A stretch of DNA of 64,000 nt from assembly GCF_014192105.1 (NCBI RefSeq), contig NZ_JACHXK010000008.1, forward strand, positions 1-64,000. Direction: 5' to 3'. This stretch comes from Paenibacillus phyllosphaerae. Its GTDB lineage: Bacteria > Bacillota > Bacilli > Paenibacillales > Paenibacillaceae. Positions 1 through 8,155 of this stretch are shown one piece after another. The position numbers were made by a program, and so were the translations under genes. Position 1 is the stretch's first letter. The number at the start of each line of letters is the position of its first letter. The notes beneath the pieces were generated by a model that worked only from the letters and a program-made list of their open reading frames with translations, had not been told where the DNA came from and did no database searches.

Positions 1-66
1 TATTAATGGTTACTTCCATTATACAACATTAACGCGGTGTCGTGTTAAATTCATTGAGCATAAGAA

Positions 67-119
67 AGGCTGTCGAGACTTTCTCGACAGCCTGAAGGGC
101 TGCCGGCTGGCAGCCCTTT
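67..119 (-). terminator. tandem terminator hairpins after the GH81 gene
   Basis: There are two adjacent perfect hairpins: a 12-bp stem (67-78 with 82-93, 3-nt loop) and a 10-bp stem (95-104 with 109-118, 4-nt loop). Read on the minus strand they follow the GH81 stop codon by about 50 nt and end in a short T-rich stretch. Positions 1-66 hold no gene that I can support. Confidence 0.75.
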
Positions 120-168
120 CTTGTTGGTAGTCGATAGGTTACGTGCTATACCGCAAGGATAGCGCTGA

Positions 169-2991
169 TTAGTGCGTATACGTATAATGCGGCGAATCGT
201 ATTGCGGACCGGACTTCTCGTACGTGAACCAGATCTCCATCGATTGGCCTGCGCTCAAGTTGCTGATCGTATGCTCCCACGTTCCATTGTTGTTGACCAT
301 GCGCACATTCTGCTGATTCGTGCCGTTGACCAGGTAGTGAATGTCCACATAGAGGGCTGCGGTCGTCGGCTGGAAGGTAATTTTCTCCGATGTCGCGGTC
401 GGTTTCGTCACCGTTGCGGTGAAGTCTGCCGTCACATACTGGTTGCCGGCAGGATTCGTCGTGACGCTATGCGCCGAGCTTGCGGCGGACACGTTGCCTG
501 CTGCGTCTTTGGCTCTGACCGTGTAAGAATAGGCGGTGCCTGCGGTAAGACTATTGTTCGTGAAGCTGGTCGTTGTCGATGAACCGACCAAGGCGCCGTT
601 GCGGTAAATATCATAGCCCGTCACGCCGACATTATCGGTCGACGCGCTCCACGTGAGCGTGACGCTCGTGCTCGTCTTCGTCGAAGCGAGCCCTGCCGGA
701 ACGGTCGGCGCCTGCGTATCCGTCGTCCCGCCGCCGCCGCCGCCGCCGTTGCCGGTGTTGAAGCTGTTCGCCGGTACGCTGACGACCGTGCCGTCGGAGA
801 AGTTGACCGTGATCGGCGAGTTCGACATATTGTAGGCAATGTACGTCTTCACGCCGTTCTTGTTGAATACCGCATAGAGCGGCGTATTGGCCGTGATGGT
901 CGGATCGGCATTGCCCATGGCATCCAGGTTATAGATCCAATGGTAGGCGTTCGCCTTGGAATTGCCGGCTTCGGCGCCGAGCGCAGCGCCGCGGGCGGTC
1001 CAGAAGTTTTTGGCCTCGCCCGGGTTCGAGATTGCGCGGTACATGTAGATCAGATCTTCCCAGGCGTCGAAATTCGTGCTGCCGTTCTCGCTGACTAGAG
1101 CGTTGTAATTCTTGTTCGCATACGTCGGATAGTGGGTCAGATACAAGGAAGCCGCGGTAATCGGCAGCCAGTTGATGCCGTGCACCTCTTCCGGATTACC
1201 CGTCCACCAGGTGCCGTCCCCGACCGTCTTGCCGCCCCAGACCATGCTGGCGGTCGAGCGGGTGAAGCTTGCCGGACGGTTCGTGTTTGCCACGTCGAAC
1301 CAGTATTCGTTGATCGCGTTCATCTCGGTCGTATAGAGCGCGATGCCCGTATCGCGGATGGCGGTGTCGCCGGTTGCCTGGCCCCACAGCACCATGCCTG
1401 CCCACGCATTCATGCCTTCGGAGGACGATTCGTTATTGTTGCCGTCGCCGAAGCGGGCATGGCCGGACGCCCACGAATGGCCGGCATACGGGTCGAAGTT
1501 CCGCAGGAACGGGAACATCGTATCGCTGCGGTTCGCATTGGCGATGTCGCGGATGAGCAGGTTGACCATCGGTGCCCACGCTTGCGCCCAAGTCTTGTCG
1601 ACGCGCGCCACTTCAGCAGCGGCTTTGATGAAATAACCGTAATGGAAATGATGATCGTTCAGTTCTTCGCTCGTGCCGTAGCTGGCCGGATAGCCGATTA
1701 CCGTGCCCCAGTTGCTGTTGTAGTAGAACATGCTCTGGCTCTTCAGGTTACCGCTTGCGTCACTGGCCTTGAACCAGTTCTGGAGAATCGTCTTGATATC
1801 GTTACGGAACTTGTTCGCCGCCGTCGTATCGCCGACCTGATCGGCGATCGGAGCCAGTGTCGCGAGCTTGCCCAGCTGCTTGCCGACCCAGTAAGTGTCG
1901 GTGGTGCCGATGTAGACTTCCGCTTCCGCCTCGTTGACATATTGCTGCAGCTGCGTTTTGCTGTAGGAGCCTTTATCAGGCAGGGAAGGGAGGACGCCGG
2001 TGAACTTCATCGTCGTCTGGAACGATGTGCCTTCCGCCGTCTTCATCGTGCCGCGCACCGAATTGTACGTGTACGAAAGCAGCGAATGGGTCGAATTCTT
2101 CCACTGATGCGGATAGAGCGCGAAGATCGTGCCGGTCTGCGTGCCTTGCTTGGCTTGCGTCGCGTAGGTATACGTCGATGTGACGGTGCTGGACGCCGCA
2201 TTGAATGAATAGCTGACTTGCGTATTCGTCACGTGGGAATACGCATATTGGGCGAATTTGTTCAGCGTTGCCTGGGTATTATCCGGCAGGACGGCGATCG
2301 AGAAATACGAGCTGCCGTTATTCGTCAGCGTCTTCGTGCCGATGCCGCTCCAAGTGCTGCCCGTCGCGCCGAACAAGCCGTAATGCGCGCCTTCCATCGT
2401 GATGCCGATAACCGGCGTGGATGCGCTGCCGGACCAGACCGTAGGCGGCGTGTAGAAGGACAGCTTCGGGCTGCCGCCGCTATAGGTGAAATAGACATAA
2501 GGCGAGCCATGCCCGTAAGTGACGTTCATAGCATTCGCGCCGCTCTGGTACTGCGCCTTGACGAACCAGTCGCTGAAGCCGTCGACTTTCGCGTCCGGGA
2601 AGGAGGCAACGGCGGTATGGCCGACCGTGAAATCGTGAATATCGTTGATCCACCCGCAGACGCAGGAAGAATTCGCCGTGATCCGGTTGCCTGGATAATA
2701 GATGCGAATGCCGTCGGATTGATTCTTCACGGCTAGCGGATGCGGGTATTGCGCTTCGGAATAGGTGTCCCACGCCAGATTGCTCCACCAGTCGTTGGTC
2801 GGCATCGGGCCGGTTACGCTGCCTGTTTTGTAAATGTTGCTTTGCGGATTCGTTGCCCCCGGCGGAAGTACGGTCGAATAAGAGCCTGAACCGAGCTGCA
2901 CCTCGCCGGTGAATGCCCCGGCTTGAAGCGGCAGTAGGGAGACGGCGAGCAACATGGCGAGCAGCAAGGTACCTAGTTTTCGTTTACGCAT
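169..2991 (-). CDS. secreted GH81 endo-beta-1,3-glucanase with FN3 and CBM56-like domains
   Basis: Predicted extracellular endo-1,3-beta-glucanase (laminarinase) acting on fungal or plant beta-1,3-glucan. The ATG at 2991 gives a signal peptide (residues 1-26, MRKRK then a hydrophobic run ending LQAGA). It lies about 12 nt from a GAGGAGG ribosome binding site; a longer reading from 3096 would bury the signal peptide. The GH81 catalytic region (about 30-740) shows NDWWSNLAW near its start, DHHFHYGYF, and the acidic NNESSSEGMNAW segment that carries the catalytic glutamates in this family. A glycine-rich linker leads to an FN3 domain (about 757-849) and a C-terminal module (about 850-940) resembling CBM56, a beta-1,3-glucan-binding family. 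The gene is monocistronic, with tandem terminators downstream and a perfect cre box upstream, so carbon catabolite control is likely. Confidence 0.93.
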   Translation of the reverse strand: MRKRKLGTLLLAMLLAVSLLPLQAGAFTGEVQLGSGSYSTVLPPGATNPQSNIYKTGSVTGPMPTNDWWSNLAWDTYSEAQYPHPLAVKNQSDGIRIYYPGNRITANSSCVCGWINDIHDFTVGHTAVASFPDAKVDGFSDWFVKAQYQSGANAMNVTYGHGSPYVYFTYSGGSPKLSFYTPPTVWSGSASTPVIGITMEGAHYGLFGATGSTWSGIGTKTLTNNGSSYFSIAVLPDNTQATLNKFAQYAYSHVTNTQVSYSFNAASSTVTSTYTYATQAKQGTQTGTIFALYPHQWKNSTHSLLSYTYNSVRGTMKTAEGTSFQTTMKFTGVLPSLPDKGSYSKTQLQQYVNEAEAEVYIGTTDTYWVGKQLGKLATLAPIADQVGDTTAANKFRNDIKTILQNWFKASDASGNLKSQSMFYYNSNWGTVIGYPASYGTSEELNDHHFHYGYFIKAAAEVARVDKTWAQAWAPMVNLLIRDIANANRSDTMFPFLRNFDPYAGHSWASGHARFGDGNNNESSSEGMNAWAGMVLWGQATGDTAIRDTGIALYTTEMNAINEYWFDVANTNRPASFTRSTASMVWGGKTVGDGTWWTGNPEEVHGINWLPITAASLYLTHYPTYANKNYNALVSENGSTNFDAWEDLIYMYRAISNPGEAKNFWTARGAALGAEAGNSKANAYHWIYNLDAMGNADPTITANTPLYAVFNKNGVKTYIAYNMSNSPITVNFSDGTVVSVPANSFNTGNGGGGGGGTTDTQAPTVPAGLASTKTSTSVTLTWSASTDNVGVTGYDIYRNGALVGSSTTTSFTNNSLTAGTAYSYTVRAKDAAGNVSAASSAHSVTTNPAGNQYVTADFTATVTKPTATSEKITFQPTTAALYVDIHYLVNGTNQQNVRMVNNNGTWEHTISNLSAGQSMEIWFTYEKSGPQYDSPHYTYTH

Positions 2992-3023
2992 TGAACATGA
3001 AAGCCTCCTCAATATAATATCGT

Positions 3024-3037
3024 TGGTAACGCTTACA
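3024..3037 (-). promoter_or_regulatory. cre box (CcpA site) upstream of the GH81 gene
   Basis: On the minus strand the site reads TGTAAGCGTTACCA, which matches the Bacillus cre consensus TGWAARCGYTWNCW at every position. It lies about 33 nt upstream of the GH81 start codon. This position fits CcpA repression of a polysaccharidase gene; the regulation itself is inferred. Confidence 0.7.
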
Positions 3038-3264
3038 ACATTGTGGAACAGTCCCTCCTCCCTTCGCTTCTGAATGGCCTCCAACAGCCGTCGCATCGTG
3101 GCTTAACGGTGCCGTGGTCTTATCTTACCAATCGCCTAAGTTAGGTTGAATAGCCAATAATTTGTGATTGATGCCAATTTATTGTGCTCGTCTGCGGAAA
3201 GGATGTCATCCGACAGGCATCGACAAGCGTAATCGTCTGCGGGCAAAAAAGATTATGGAATGTG

Positions 3265-3330
3265 TTGACAATTCGATCCAGCCCGTGCTAAATTCTGTCT
3301 AAGCAAATTCCAAGTTATCTAATTGGAATT
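3265..3330 (+). promoter_or_regulatory. sigma-A promoter and palindromic operator of the sulfonate operon
   Basis: TTGACA (3265-3270) and TAAATT (3289-3294) are separated by 18 nt. At the expected transcription start lies an inverted repeat, AATTCCAA (3306-3313) and TTGGAATT (3323-3330), with a 9-nt spacer. Its position just after the -10 box suggests a repressor site. The TTGGAATT core is reminiscent of CymR-type (Rrf2) sulfur-regulator sites, but I make that link from memory only. Confidence 0.55.
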
Positions 3331-3359
3331 ATAGGTTAAGGTCAACCATTCGTTTGGAG

Positions 3360-3408
3360 ACCCCGATCGTGAAGGAGCGAGAACCGCTCTTCGCGGATCG
3401 GGGTTTTG
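3360..3408 (+). terminator. terminator-like hairpin in the sulfonate operon leader
   Basis: A GC-rich stem starts CCCCGATC at 3361 and closes GATCGGGG at 3396-3403, with an inner stem separated by small bulges. TTTTGTATTT follows at once. It lies downstream of the operon promoter and about 130 nt before the first start codon, so it can serve as an attenuator. It cannot be the terminator of the GH81 gene, which points the other way. Confidence 0.6.
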
Positions 3409-3445
3409 TATTTCGGGGTTGATCGGATTCGACCGGGACACCGGA

Positions 3446-3518
3446 GATCCTCTGCAGCCGCACAAGAGCTAGAACGCCTAACGGGCGAGATGCGATCCGT
3501 GCCGCCAGAGGATTTTTT
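3446..3518 (+). promoter_or_regulatory. second terminator-like hairpin directly before the substrate-binding protein gene
   Basis: TCCTCTG (3448-3454) pairs with CAGAGGA (3506-3512), followed by six T residues (3513-3518). A small inner hairpin has arms CGCC and GGGCG. The T run ends about 12 nt before the AGGAGG of the next gene. Together with the hairpin at 3360-3408, this makes the leader look like a two-step attenuator or riboswitch. I do not recognise a known class; the SAM-I (S-box) landmarks are absent. Confidence 0.45.
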
Positions 3519-3540
3519 GCTACAGAAAAAAGGAGGTTGG

Positions 3541-4656
3541 ATGAGGATGGAGAGACAAAGACAGCGGAACAGGTCACGAAGCAGATTAGGATTCATCTTG
3601 GCGGCGGCATTGGTCACGGCGGTGGCGCTGACGGGATGCGGCAGTAATCAACCCGCCCAGGCGCAGAAAGTGAACAGCGGGAAGGCGGACGATAGCACTG
3701 CTGCTGGCGACAACGCGCCAGGGGATACGGAACCCGAGATATTGGAGCTGCGCTATCAGGGCGGCGTGGGCAGCGTAACGCTTCCGGAGCTGGCCGAGGA
3801 CCTGGGATATCTCGCGCCAATCAAGTTGAAGTGGATCGGCAATACGATCAGCGGGCCGCAAGATATCCAATCTGCGGCTACCGGCGACGTAGACTTCGGC
3901 GGTGCGTTCAACGGCGCGGTCGTGAAGTTGATCGCCTCGAAGGCGCCGGTCACGCCCGTCGTCGGGTACTATGGCGTGGATGAGAAACGTTGGGGCGGTT
4001 TCTTCGTCCTCGAAGACAGCCCGATCAAGACGGCCAAGGATTTCATCGGCAAGACGGTCGGGATGAACACGCTCGGCGCCCATAGCGAGATCGTGCTCAA
4101 GACGTGGCTGAAGAAAGAAGGACTGACGGACGACGAGATCGATTCCGTGCAGCTGGTCGTCATTCCGCCGATCAACGCAGAACAGGCGCTGCGGCAAGGC
4201 CAGATCGATATTGCGACGATGGGCGATATGGCCCGGGACAAGGCGCTCGAGCGCGGCGGCATTCGTCTCATCTTCAATGACTTCGACCTGCTCGGCCAAT
4301 TTACGGCTGGCACCTACTTGATGCGCAACGATTTTATCGAGAAGAATCCGAACACGACGCGCAAGTTCGTCGAAGCGGTTGCCCGGGCGATCGAGTGGGC
4401 GCGAGAGACGCCGACCGAGGAGGTTATCGCCAGACTCGAGTCGATCGTGGAGAAGCGGGGCCGGGACGAAGATCCGTCGCCTCTGAAATATTTCTCGTCC
4501 TACGGCGTAGCGGAGAAGGGCGGCTACATATCGGAGTCGGAGTTTACGATCTGGATCGAATGGCTCGAGAACGCCGGAACGATCAAGAAGGGGCAGATTA
4601 AGGCGCCGGATTTCTATACGAATGAGTTCAATCCGTACAAGGACGATCAGCAATAA
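3541..4656 (+). CDS. sulfonate/nitrate/taurine-type ABC transporter substrate-binding lipoprotein
   Basis: Extracellular binding protein of an SsuA/TauA/NrtA-family importer. The ATG at 3541 follows AGGAGGTTGG; it gives a basic start, a hydrophobic segment and a lipobox ending LTGC, so the mature protein would be a lipoprotein. The NMT1/SsuA-like fold is supported by the RYQGGVGSVTLPELAEDLGY start, the DVDFGGAFNGAVVKLIA segment and the KTVGMNTLGAHSEIVLKTWLKKEGL segment typical of the family. The length (371 aa) is normal. It is the first gene of a four-gene operon with ATPase, permease and FMN monooxygenase. That neighbourhood points to an organosulfur substrate, though the exact ligand cannot be read from sequence. 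Confidence 0.9.
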   Translation: MRMERQRQRNRSRSRLGFILAAALVTAVALTGCGSNQPAQAQKVNSGKADDSTAAGDNAPGDTEPEILELRYQGGVGSVTLPELAEDLGYLAPIKLKWIGNTISGPQDIQSAATGDVDFGGAFNGAVVKLIASKAPVTPVVGYYGVDEKRWGGFFVLEDSPIKTAKDFIGKTVGMNTLGAHSEIVLKTWLKKEGLTDDEIDSVQLVVIPPINAEQALRQGQIDIATMGDMARDKALERGGIRLIFNDFDLLGQFTAGTYLMRNDFIEKNPNTTRKFVEAVARAIEWARETPTEEVIARLESIVEKRGRDEDPSPLKYFSSYGVAEKGGYISESEFTIWIEWLENAGTIKKGQIKAPDFYTNEFNPYKDDQQ

Positions 4657-4686
4657 TCCGGTCAAACGATTATAGGAGGTGTGACC

Positions 4687-5544
4687 ATGGCGAAGATTAG
4701 TTTCCAGCATGTGAGCAAGACCTTCAAGGTGAGGAGCACGAGCGGCAAGAAGGACGGCGGCGAATTCACCGCGCTGCGCGACATTCATCTGGACGTGCAG
4801 CAAGGGGAATTCCTGACCATAGTTGGGCCGAGCGGTTGCGGCAAGTCGACGCTGCTCGATCTGCTCGCAGGCCTGACCAAGCCAAGCACCGGCCAGATTC
4901 TCATCGATGGCCGACCGATCGCCGGTCCGGCCCTGGATAGAGGAATCGTATTCCAACAGTACGCGCTGTTCCCGTGGAAGACGGCCCGGGGCAATATCGA
5001 ATTCGGCCTGGAAGCCAAAGGAATTCGCGGGAAAGAGAAAACGCAGCGGGCGAGAGAGTTCCTGGCTCTCGTCGGCCTGAGCGGATTCGAGGATCGCTAC
5101 CCGCACGAGCTCTCCGGCGGGATGAAGCAGCGCGTCGCGATCGCTCGCAGCCTTGCGTACGATCCGGACATTCTGCTGATGGATGAACCGTTCGCCGCGC
5201 TCGACGCGCAGACCCGGGAGACGCTGCAGAGCGAGCTGCTGCGCATCTGGGAGCAGACCAAGAAGACGATCGTGTTCATCACGCACGGCATCGACGAGGC
5301 GGTCTATCTCGGTCAACGCGTGGCGGTCATGACTTCCCGCCCGGGCCGGATCAAGGCGGTCATCGACATCCCGCTGCTCGGCCGGGCACAGGAAGAAGAC
5401 TTGCGTTCCGACCCGGAATTCGGCCGTATCCGCCATGAGATCTGGACGCTGCTGCGCGACGAAGTGCAGCGCGCGCAAGCGTATGAGATCCAGGATTCCA
5501 GCGCATCTTCCGATGCGAATTCCGATACGAAAGAGGTGATGTAG
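4687..5544 (+). CDS. ABC transporter ATPase, SsuB/TauB family
   Basis: Cytoplasmic ATPase energising the neighbouring importer. The ATG at 4687 is preferred because the AGGAGGT at 4674-4680 touches the in-frame GTG at 4681 but is well spaced for 4687. Walker A GPSGCGKST (near residue 50), the Q-loop in VFQQYALFPWKT, signature LSGGMKQR, Walker B ILLMDEP and a switch histidine in FITHGIDEA are all intact. The C-terminal tail past residue 250 is acidic and Ser-rich. The stop codon is one base before the permease start, so the two are translationally coupled. Confidence 0.93.
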   Translation: MAKISFQHVSKTFKVRSTSGKKDGGEFTALRDIHLDVQQGEFLTIVGPSGCGKSTLLDLLAGLTKPSTGQILIDGRPIAGPALDRGIVFQQYALFPWKTARGNIEFGLEAKGIRGKEKTQRAREFLALVGLSGFEDRYPHELSGGMKQRVAIARSLAYDPDILLMDEPFAALDAQTRETLQSELLRIWEQTKKTIVFITHGIDEAVYLGQRVAVMTSRPGRIKAVIDIPLLGRAQEEDLRSDPEFGRIRHEIWTLLRDEVQRAQAYEIQDSSASSDANSDTKEVM

Positions 5545-5545
5545 G

Positions 5546-6382
5546 ATGGCAACGGCAGAGAAAAGCGTCGTCTTGCCTGCTGTGACCGCGAAGAATGCTT
5601 CGGCAGGTTTGCCTATACAATTGGCCGGCAAGCTGTTCAAGCGTTCGATCGCGATCTTGCTGCTGGCTGCGGTGTGGGAGGTCGTACCCCGTACCGGAGC
5701 GGTCGAGGTCGCATTCTTGCCGCCGCTCTCGGAGGTGCTGCAGGCATGGTGGAATCTGCTGGTAAGCGGCGAACTGTGGAACCATTTTGAAGCGAGCATC
5801 ATCCGTTCGCTATCCGGCTTCGGTATCGCGCTTGTCATTGCGATTCCGCTGGGGCTGCTTATCGGATGGTACCGCGGGTTATCGGAGCTACTGACGCCGG
5901 TGCTGGAGCTGTTCCGGAACACGGCCGCGCTCGCGTTATTGCCGGTCTTCACGCTCATTCTGGGCATTGGAGAGACGTCCAAAATCACGTTGATCGTCTT
6001 CGCGTGCTCGTGGCCGATTCTGCTCAACACGATCAGCGGGGTGAAGAACGTCGATCCGCTGCTGATCAAATCCGCGAAGTCGATGGGGCTTAATTCCTTT
6101 AAGCTGTTCACGAAAGTCATCCTGCCGGCATCGGTGCCGACGATCTTCACCGGCGTGCGTCTGGCGGGAGCGGGATCGATTCTCGTCCTGATCGCCGCCG
6201 AGATGGTCGGAGCCAAGGCGGGCCTCGGATATCTCATCAACTATGCGCAGTTTAACTTCCAGACGCCGGAGATGTATGCGGGTATTCTGACGATCTCGCT
6301 GATCGGACTGTTGTTCAATCATGGACTTGTCGCGTTGGAACGCAAATTTACGGCTTGGAAGCCGAATCATAACGAATCGTAA
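5546..6382 (+). CDS. ABC transporter permease, SsuC/TauC family
   Basis: Membrane subunit of the sulfonate-type importer, with about six predicted transmembrane helices. The cytoplasmic EAA loop, SAKSMGLNSFKLFTKVILPASVP (near residues 174-196), contacts the ATPase in this family. The start ATG directly follows the ATPase stop and shares its AGAGGTGATG ribosome binding site. The length (278 aa) is normal for the family. The operon context fits aliphatic sulfonate or related organosulfur uptake; substrate assignment is by neighbourhood only. Confidence 0.92.
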   Translation: MATAEKSVVLPAVTAKNASAGLPIQLAGKLFKRSIAILLLAAVWEVVPRTGAVEVAFLPPLSEVLQAWWNLLVSGELWNHFEASIIRSLSGFGIALVIAIPLGLLIGWYRGLSELLTPVLELFRNTAALALLPVFTLILGIGETSKITLIVFACSWPILLNTISGVKNVDPLLIKSAKSMGLNSFKLFTKVILPASVPTIFTGVRLAGAGSILVLIAAEMVGAKAGLGYLINYAQFNFQTPEMYAGILTISLIGLLFNHGLVALERKFTAWKPNHNES

Positions 6383-6427
6383 GGCATGACACGCAACCTC
6401 TAAATTCGGAAGGATTGGTGATGGATA

Positions 6428-7795
6428 ATGACTACGCAACAGAATCGGCAGCTCAAACTCGGCGCCTTCTTCATGATCCCCGGGCATCATGTCGCCGCAT
6501 GGCGTTATCCGGAGGCGGAAGCCTCCTCCGTGCTTAATTTTAACTTCTACAAGAAGCTGGCGCAGACGGCCGAACGGGGCAAGTTCGACATGGTCTTCCT
6601 CGCCGACGGTTATGCGGTATCGAACCGTTTCCCGGCTGCGCTGGAGCAGACCGTATCCGTCCGTCCCGAGCCGCTGACGCTGCTCTCGGCGCTGTCTTCC
6701 GTCACCGAGCATATCGGGCTGGCCGCGACGGTATCGACAACCTATAACGAGCCGTTCCACGTTGCGCGCAAGTTCGCTTCGCTGGATCACCTGAGCGGAG
6801 GCCGCGCGGCTTGGAATGTCGTCACTTCCGCGCAAGACGAAGAGGCGCTCAACTTCAATCAGCAGTCGCATCTGCTGCATGAGCTTCGTTACGACCGCGC
6901 GGAAGAGTTCCTCAATGTCGTTACGGGGCTGTGGAACAGCTGGGAAGACGATGCCTTCCTCTATGACAAAGACAACGCGAAGTTCGCTGACGGCAGCAAA
7001 GCCCACACGCTTAATCACGAAGGCAAATGGTTCTCGGTGCGCGGCCCGCTCAACGTGGCCCGTCCGGTTCAAGGCCATCCGGTCATCGTGCAGGCCGGGG
7101 CTTCCGAACCGGGCAAAGAGCTGGCGGCGCGGACGGCCGAGGTGATCTTCACCGCGTGGCAGACGTTGGAGGAAGCGCAGGCATTCTATGCCGACGTGAA
7201 AGGCAGGCTGGCCAAATACGGCCGTTCGCCGGATTCGCTCAAAATCATGCCGGGCGTGTTCCCGATTATCGGCCGAACGGAAGAGGAAGCCGACGAGAAG
7301 AAGGCCAAGCTCGAAGAGTTGATCCCGGTCGAAGCCGGCGTCAGCTTGCTGTCCAACTTGATCAGCTTCGATCTGGCGGGCTTCGATGTTGACGGACCGT
7401 TGCCCGACCTGCCGGAGCTTGCTCTGATCAACGGCGGCAAGAGCCGCTTTACGCTGCTCAAGGACCTGGCCGAACGGGAGGGACTGACGATCCGCAAGCT
7501 GTACCAGCGCATCGCCGGCGCGCGCGGACACCGCGAGATCAAGGGAACGCCGGTGCAGATCGCCGATCAGCTGGAGGAGTGGTTCGTAAGCGGGGCGGCC
7601 GACGGCTTCAACATCATGCCGCCGTACTTGCCGGGCGGGCTGGACGATTTCGTCGAGCTGGTCGTTCCGGAGCTGCAGCGCCGCGGCTTGTTCCGCACGG
7701 AGTATGAGCCGGGTACGCTGCGTGACCGCCTCGGTTTGGCGCGTCCGGTTCATCCGGCGCAGCAAGTTCGGGCGGCGGCGACGACGCACGCTTAA
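6428..7795 (+). CDS. FMN-dependent monooxygenase of the NtaA/SnaA/DszA family
   Basis: Flavin-dependent two-component monooxygenase (bacterial luciferase superfamily, 455 aa). Family members oxidise substrates such as nitrilotriacetate, dibenzothiophene sulfone or dialkyl sulfones using reduced FMN from a separate reductase. Family segments include LGAFFMIPGHHVAAWRYP near the start, LSGGRAAWNVVTS (about 118-130), HEGKWFSVRGPLN and PVIVQAGASEPGKELAARTAEVIFT (about 218-243). It is the last gene of the sulfonate-type ABC operon, 45 nt after the permease, and is followed by a strong terminator. The likely role is release of sulfur from an imported organosulfur compound. No NADH:FMN reductase gene lies nearby, so the partner must be elsewhere. 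Confidence 0.9.
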   Translation: MTTQQNRQLKLGAFFMIPGHHVAAWRYPEAEASSVLNFNFYKKLAQTAERGKFDMVFLADGYAVSNRFPAALEQTVSVRPEPLTLLSALSSVTEHIGLAATVSTTYNEPFHVARKFASLDHLSGGRAAWNVVTSAQDEEALNFNQQSHLLHELRYDRAEEFLNVVTGLWNSWEDDAFLYDKDNAKFADGSKAHTLNHEGKWFSVRGPLNVARPVQGHPVIVQAGASEPGKELAARTAEVIFTAWQTLEEAQAFYADVKGRLAKYGRSPDSLKIMPGVFPIIGRTEEEADEKKAKLEELIPVEAGVSLLSNLISFDLAGFDVDGPLPDLPELALINGGKSRFTLLKDLAEREGLTIRKLYQRIAGARGHREIKGTPVQIADQLEEWFVSGAADGFNIMPPYLPGGLDDFVELVVPELQRRGLFRTEYEPGTLRDRLGLARPVHPAQQVRAAATTHA

Positions 7796-7805
7796 CATGT
7801 TTTCG

Positions 7806-7855
7806 AGGTACGTTTCTTCGTCACTATTGGTGACGGGAGGAACGTGCCTTTTTTC
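7806..7855 (+). terminator. terminator of the sulfonate/monooxygenase operon
   Basis: A long hairpin (arms 7806-7824 and 7830-7849, with wobble pairs) has its 3' arm ending in GTGCC, followed by six T. It lies 11 nt after the monooxygenase stop. Confidence 0.8.
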
Positions 7856-7857
7856 GT

Positions 7858-8155
7858 TTTTTCGCCACATTCTTGCGTGCGAATCTCCGATTTTTAAACA
7901 CGAAACACGGAAAAATGGCTGGCGTCCGCTTCCGAAGATCGGTAAATTCTCATTAGCACCAGAAATTGGTATTCGTACTGCAGCACGAGACGTATCGTTC
8001 CCACCGGAATGAACCGACTTCTGATCCCATTTGTCTGGTGCTTCATGTAAGCGCTTCACACAATAGGCGTTCAATTAAGGAGGTGAGTAGAAGGAGCTGC
8101 GGTTATTGCGCTCCGCAGCATGCACGTCATCTAAACCTTGAGGAGGGATTTATTA
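7858..8155 (+). promoter_or_regulatory. leader of the PL11 gene with cre-like box, orphan ribosome-binding site and hairpin
   Basis: No gene is supported in this 298-nt stretch. A cre-like site TGTAAGCGCTTCACA lies at 8046-8060 and is close to, but not a perfect match for, the CcpA consensus. AAGGAGGTGAG at 8077-8087 looks like a full ribosome binding site but has no well-spaced start codon. A 7-bp hairpin (8096-8102 with 8113-8119) follows. The functional site for the lyase is AGGAGGG at 8141-8147. Confidence 0.45.

Noticed and set aside
1132..2208. A 358-codon plus-strand frame inside the GH81 gene
   Set aside because: Antisense to a clearly intact glucanase with full domain structure; Arg/His-rich shadow composition.
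3421..3540. S-box (SAM-I) riboswitch before the sulfonate operon
   Set aside because: The conserved S-box core and K-turn landmarks are absent; only terminator-like hairpins can be supported.
3586..6240. An 884-codon open frame on the minus strand opposite the sulfonate ABC operon
   Set aside because: It is antisense to three well-recognised genes, has no ribosome binding site or family motif, and its composition (His/Arg/Asp-rich) is typical of the shadow frame of GC-rich genes.
5936..8074. A 712-codon open frame on the minus strand opposite the permease and monooxygenase
   Set aside because: Shadow of two real genes; no start signal and no recognisable domain.
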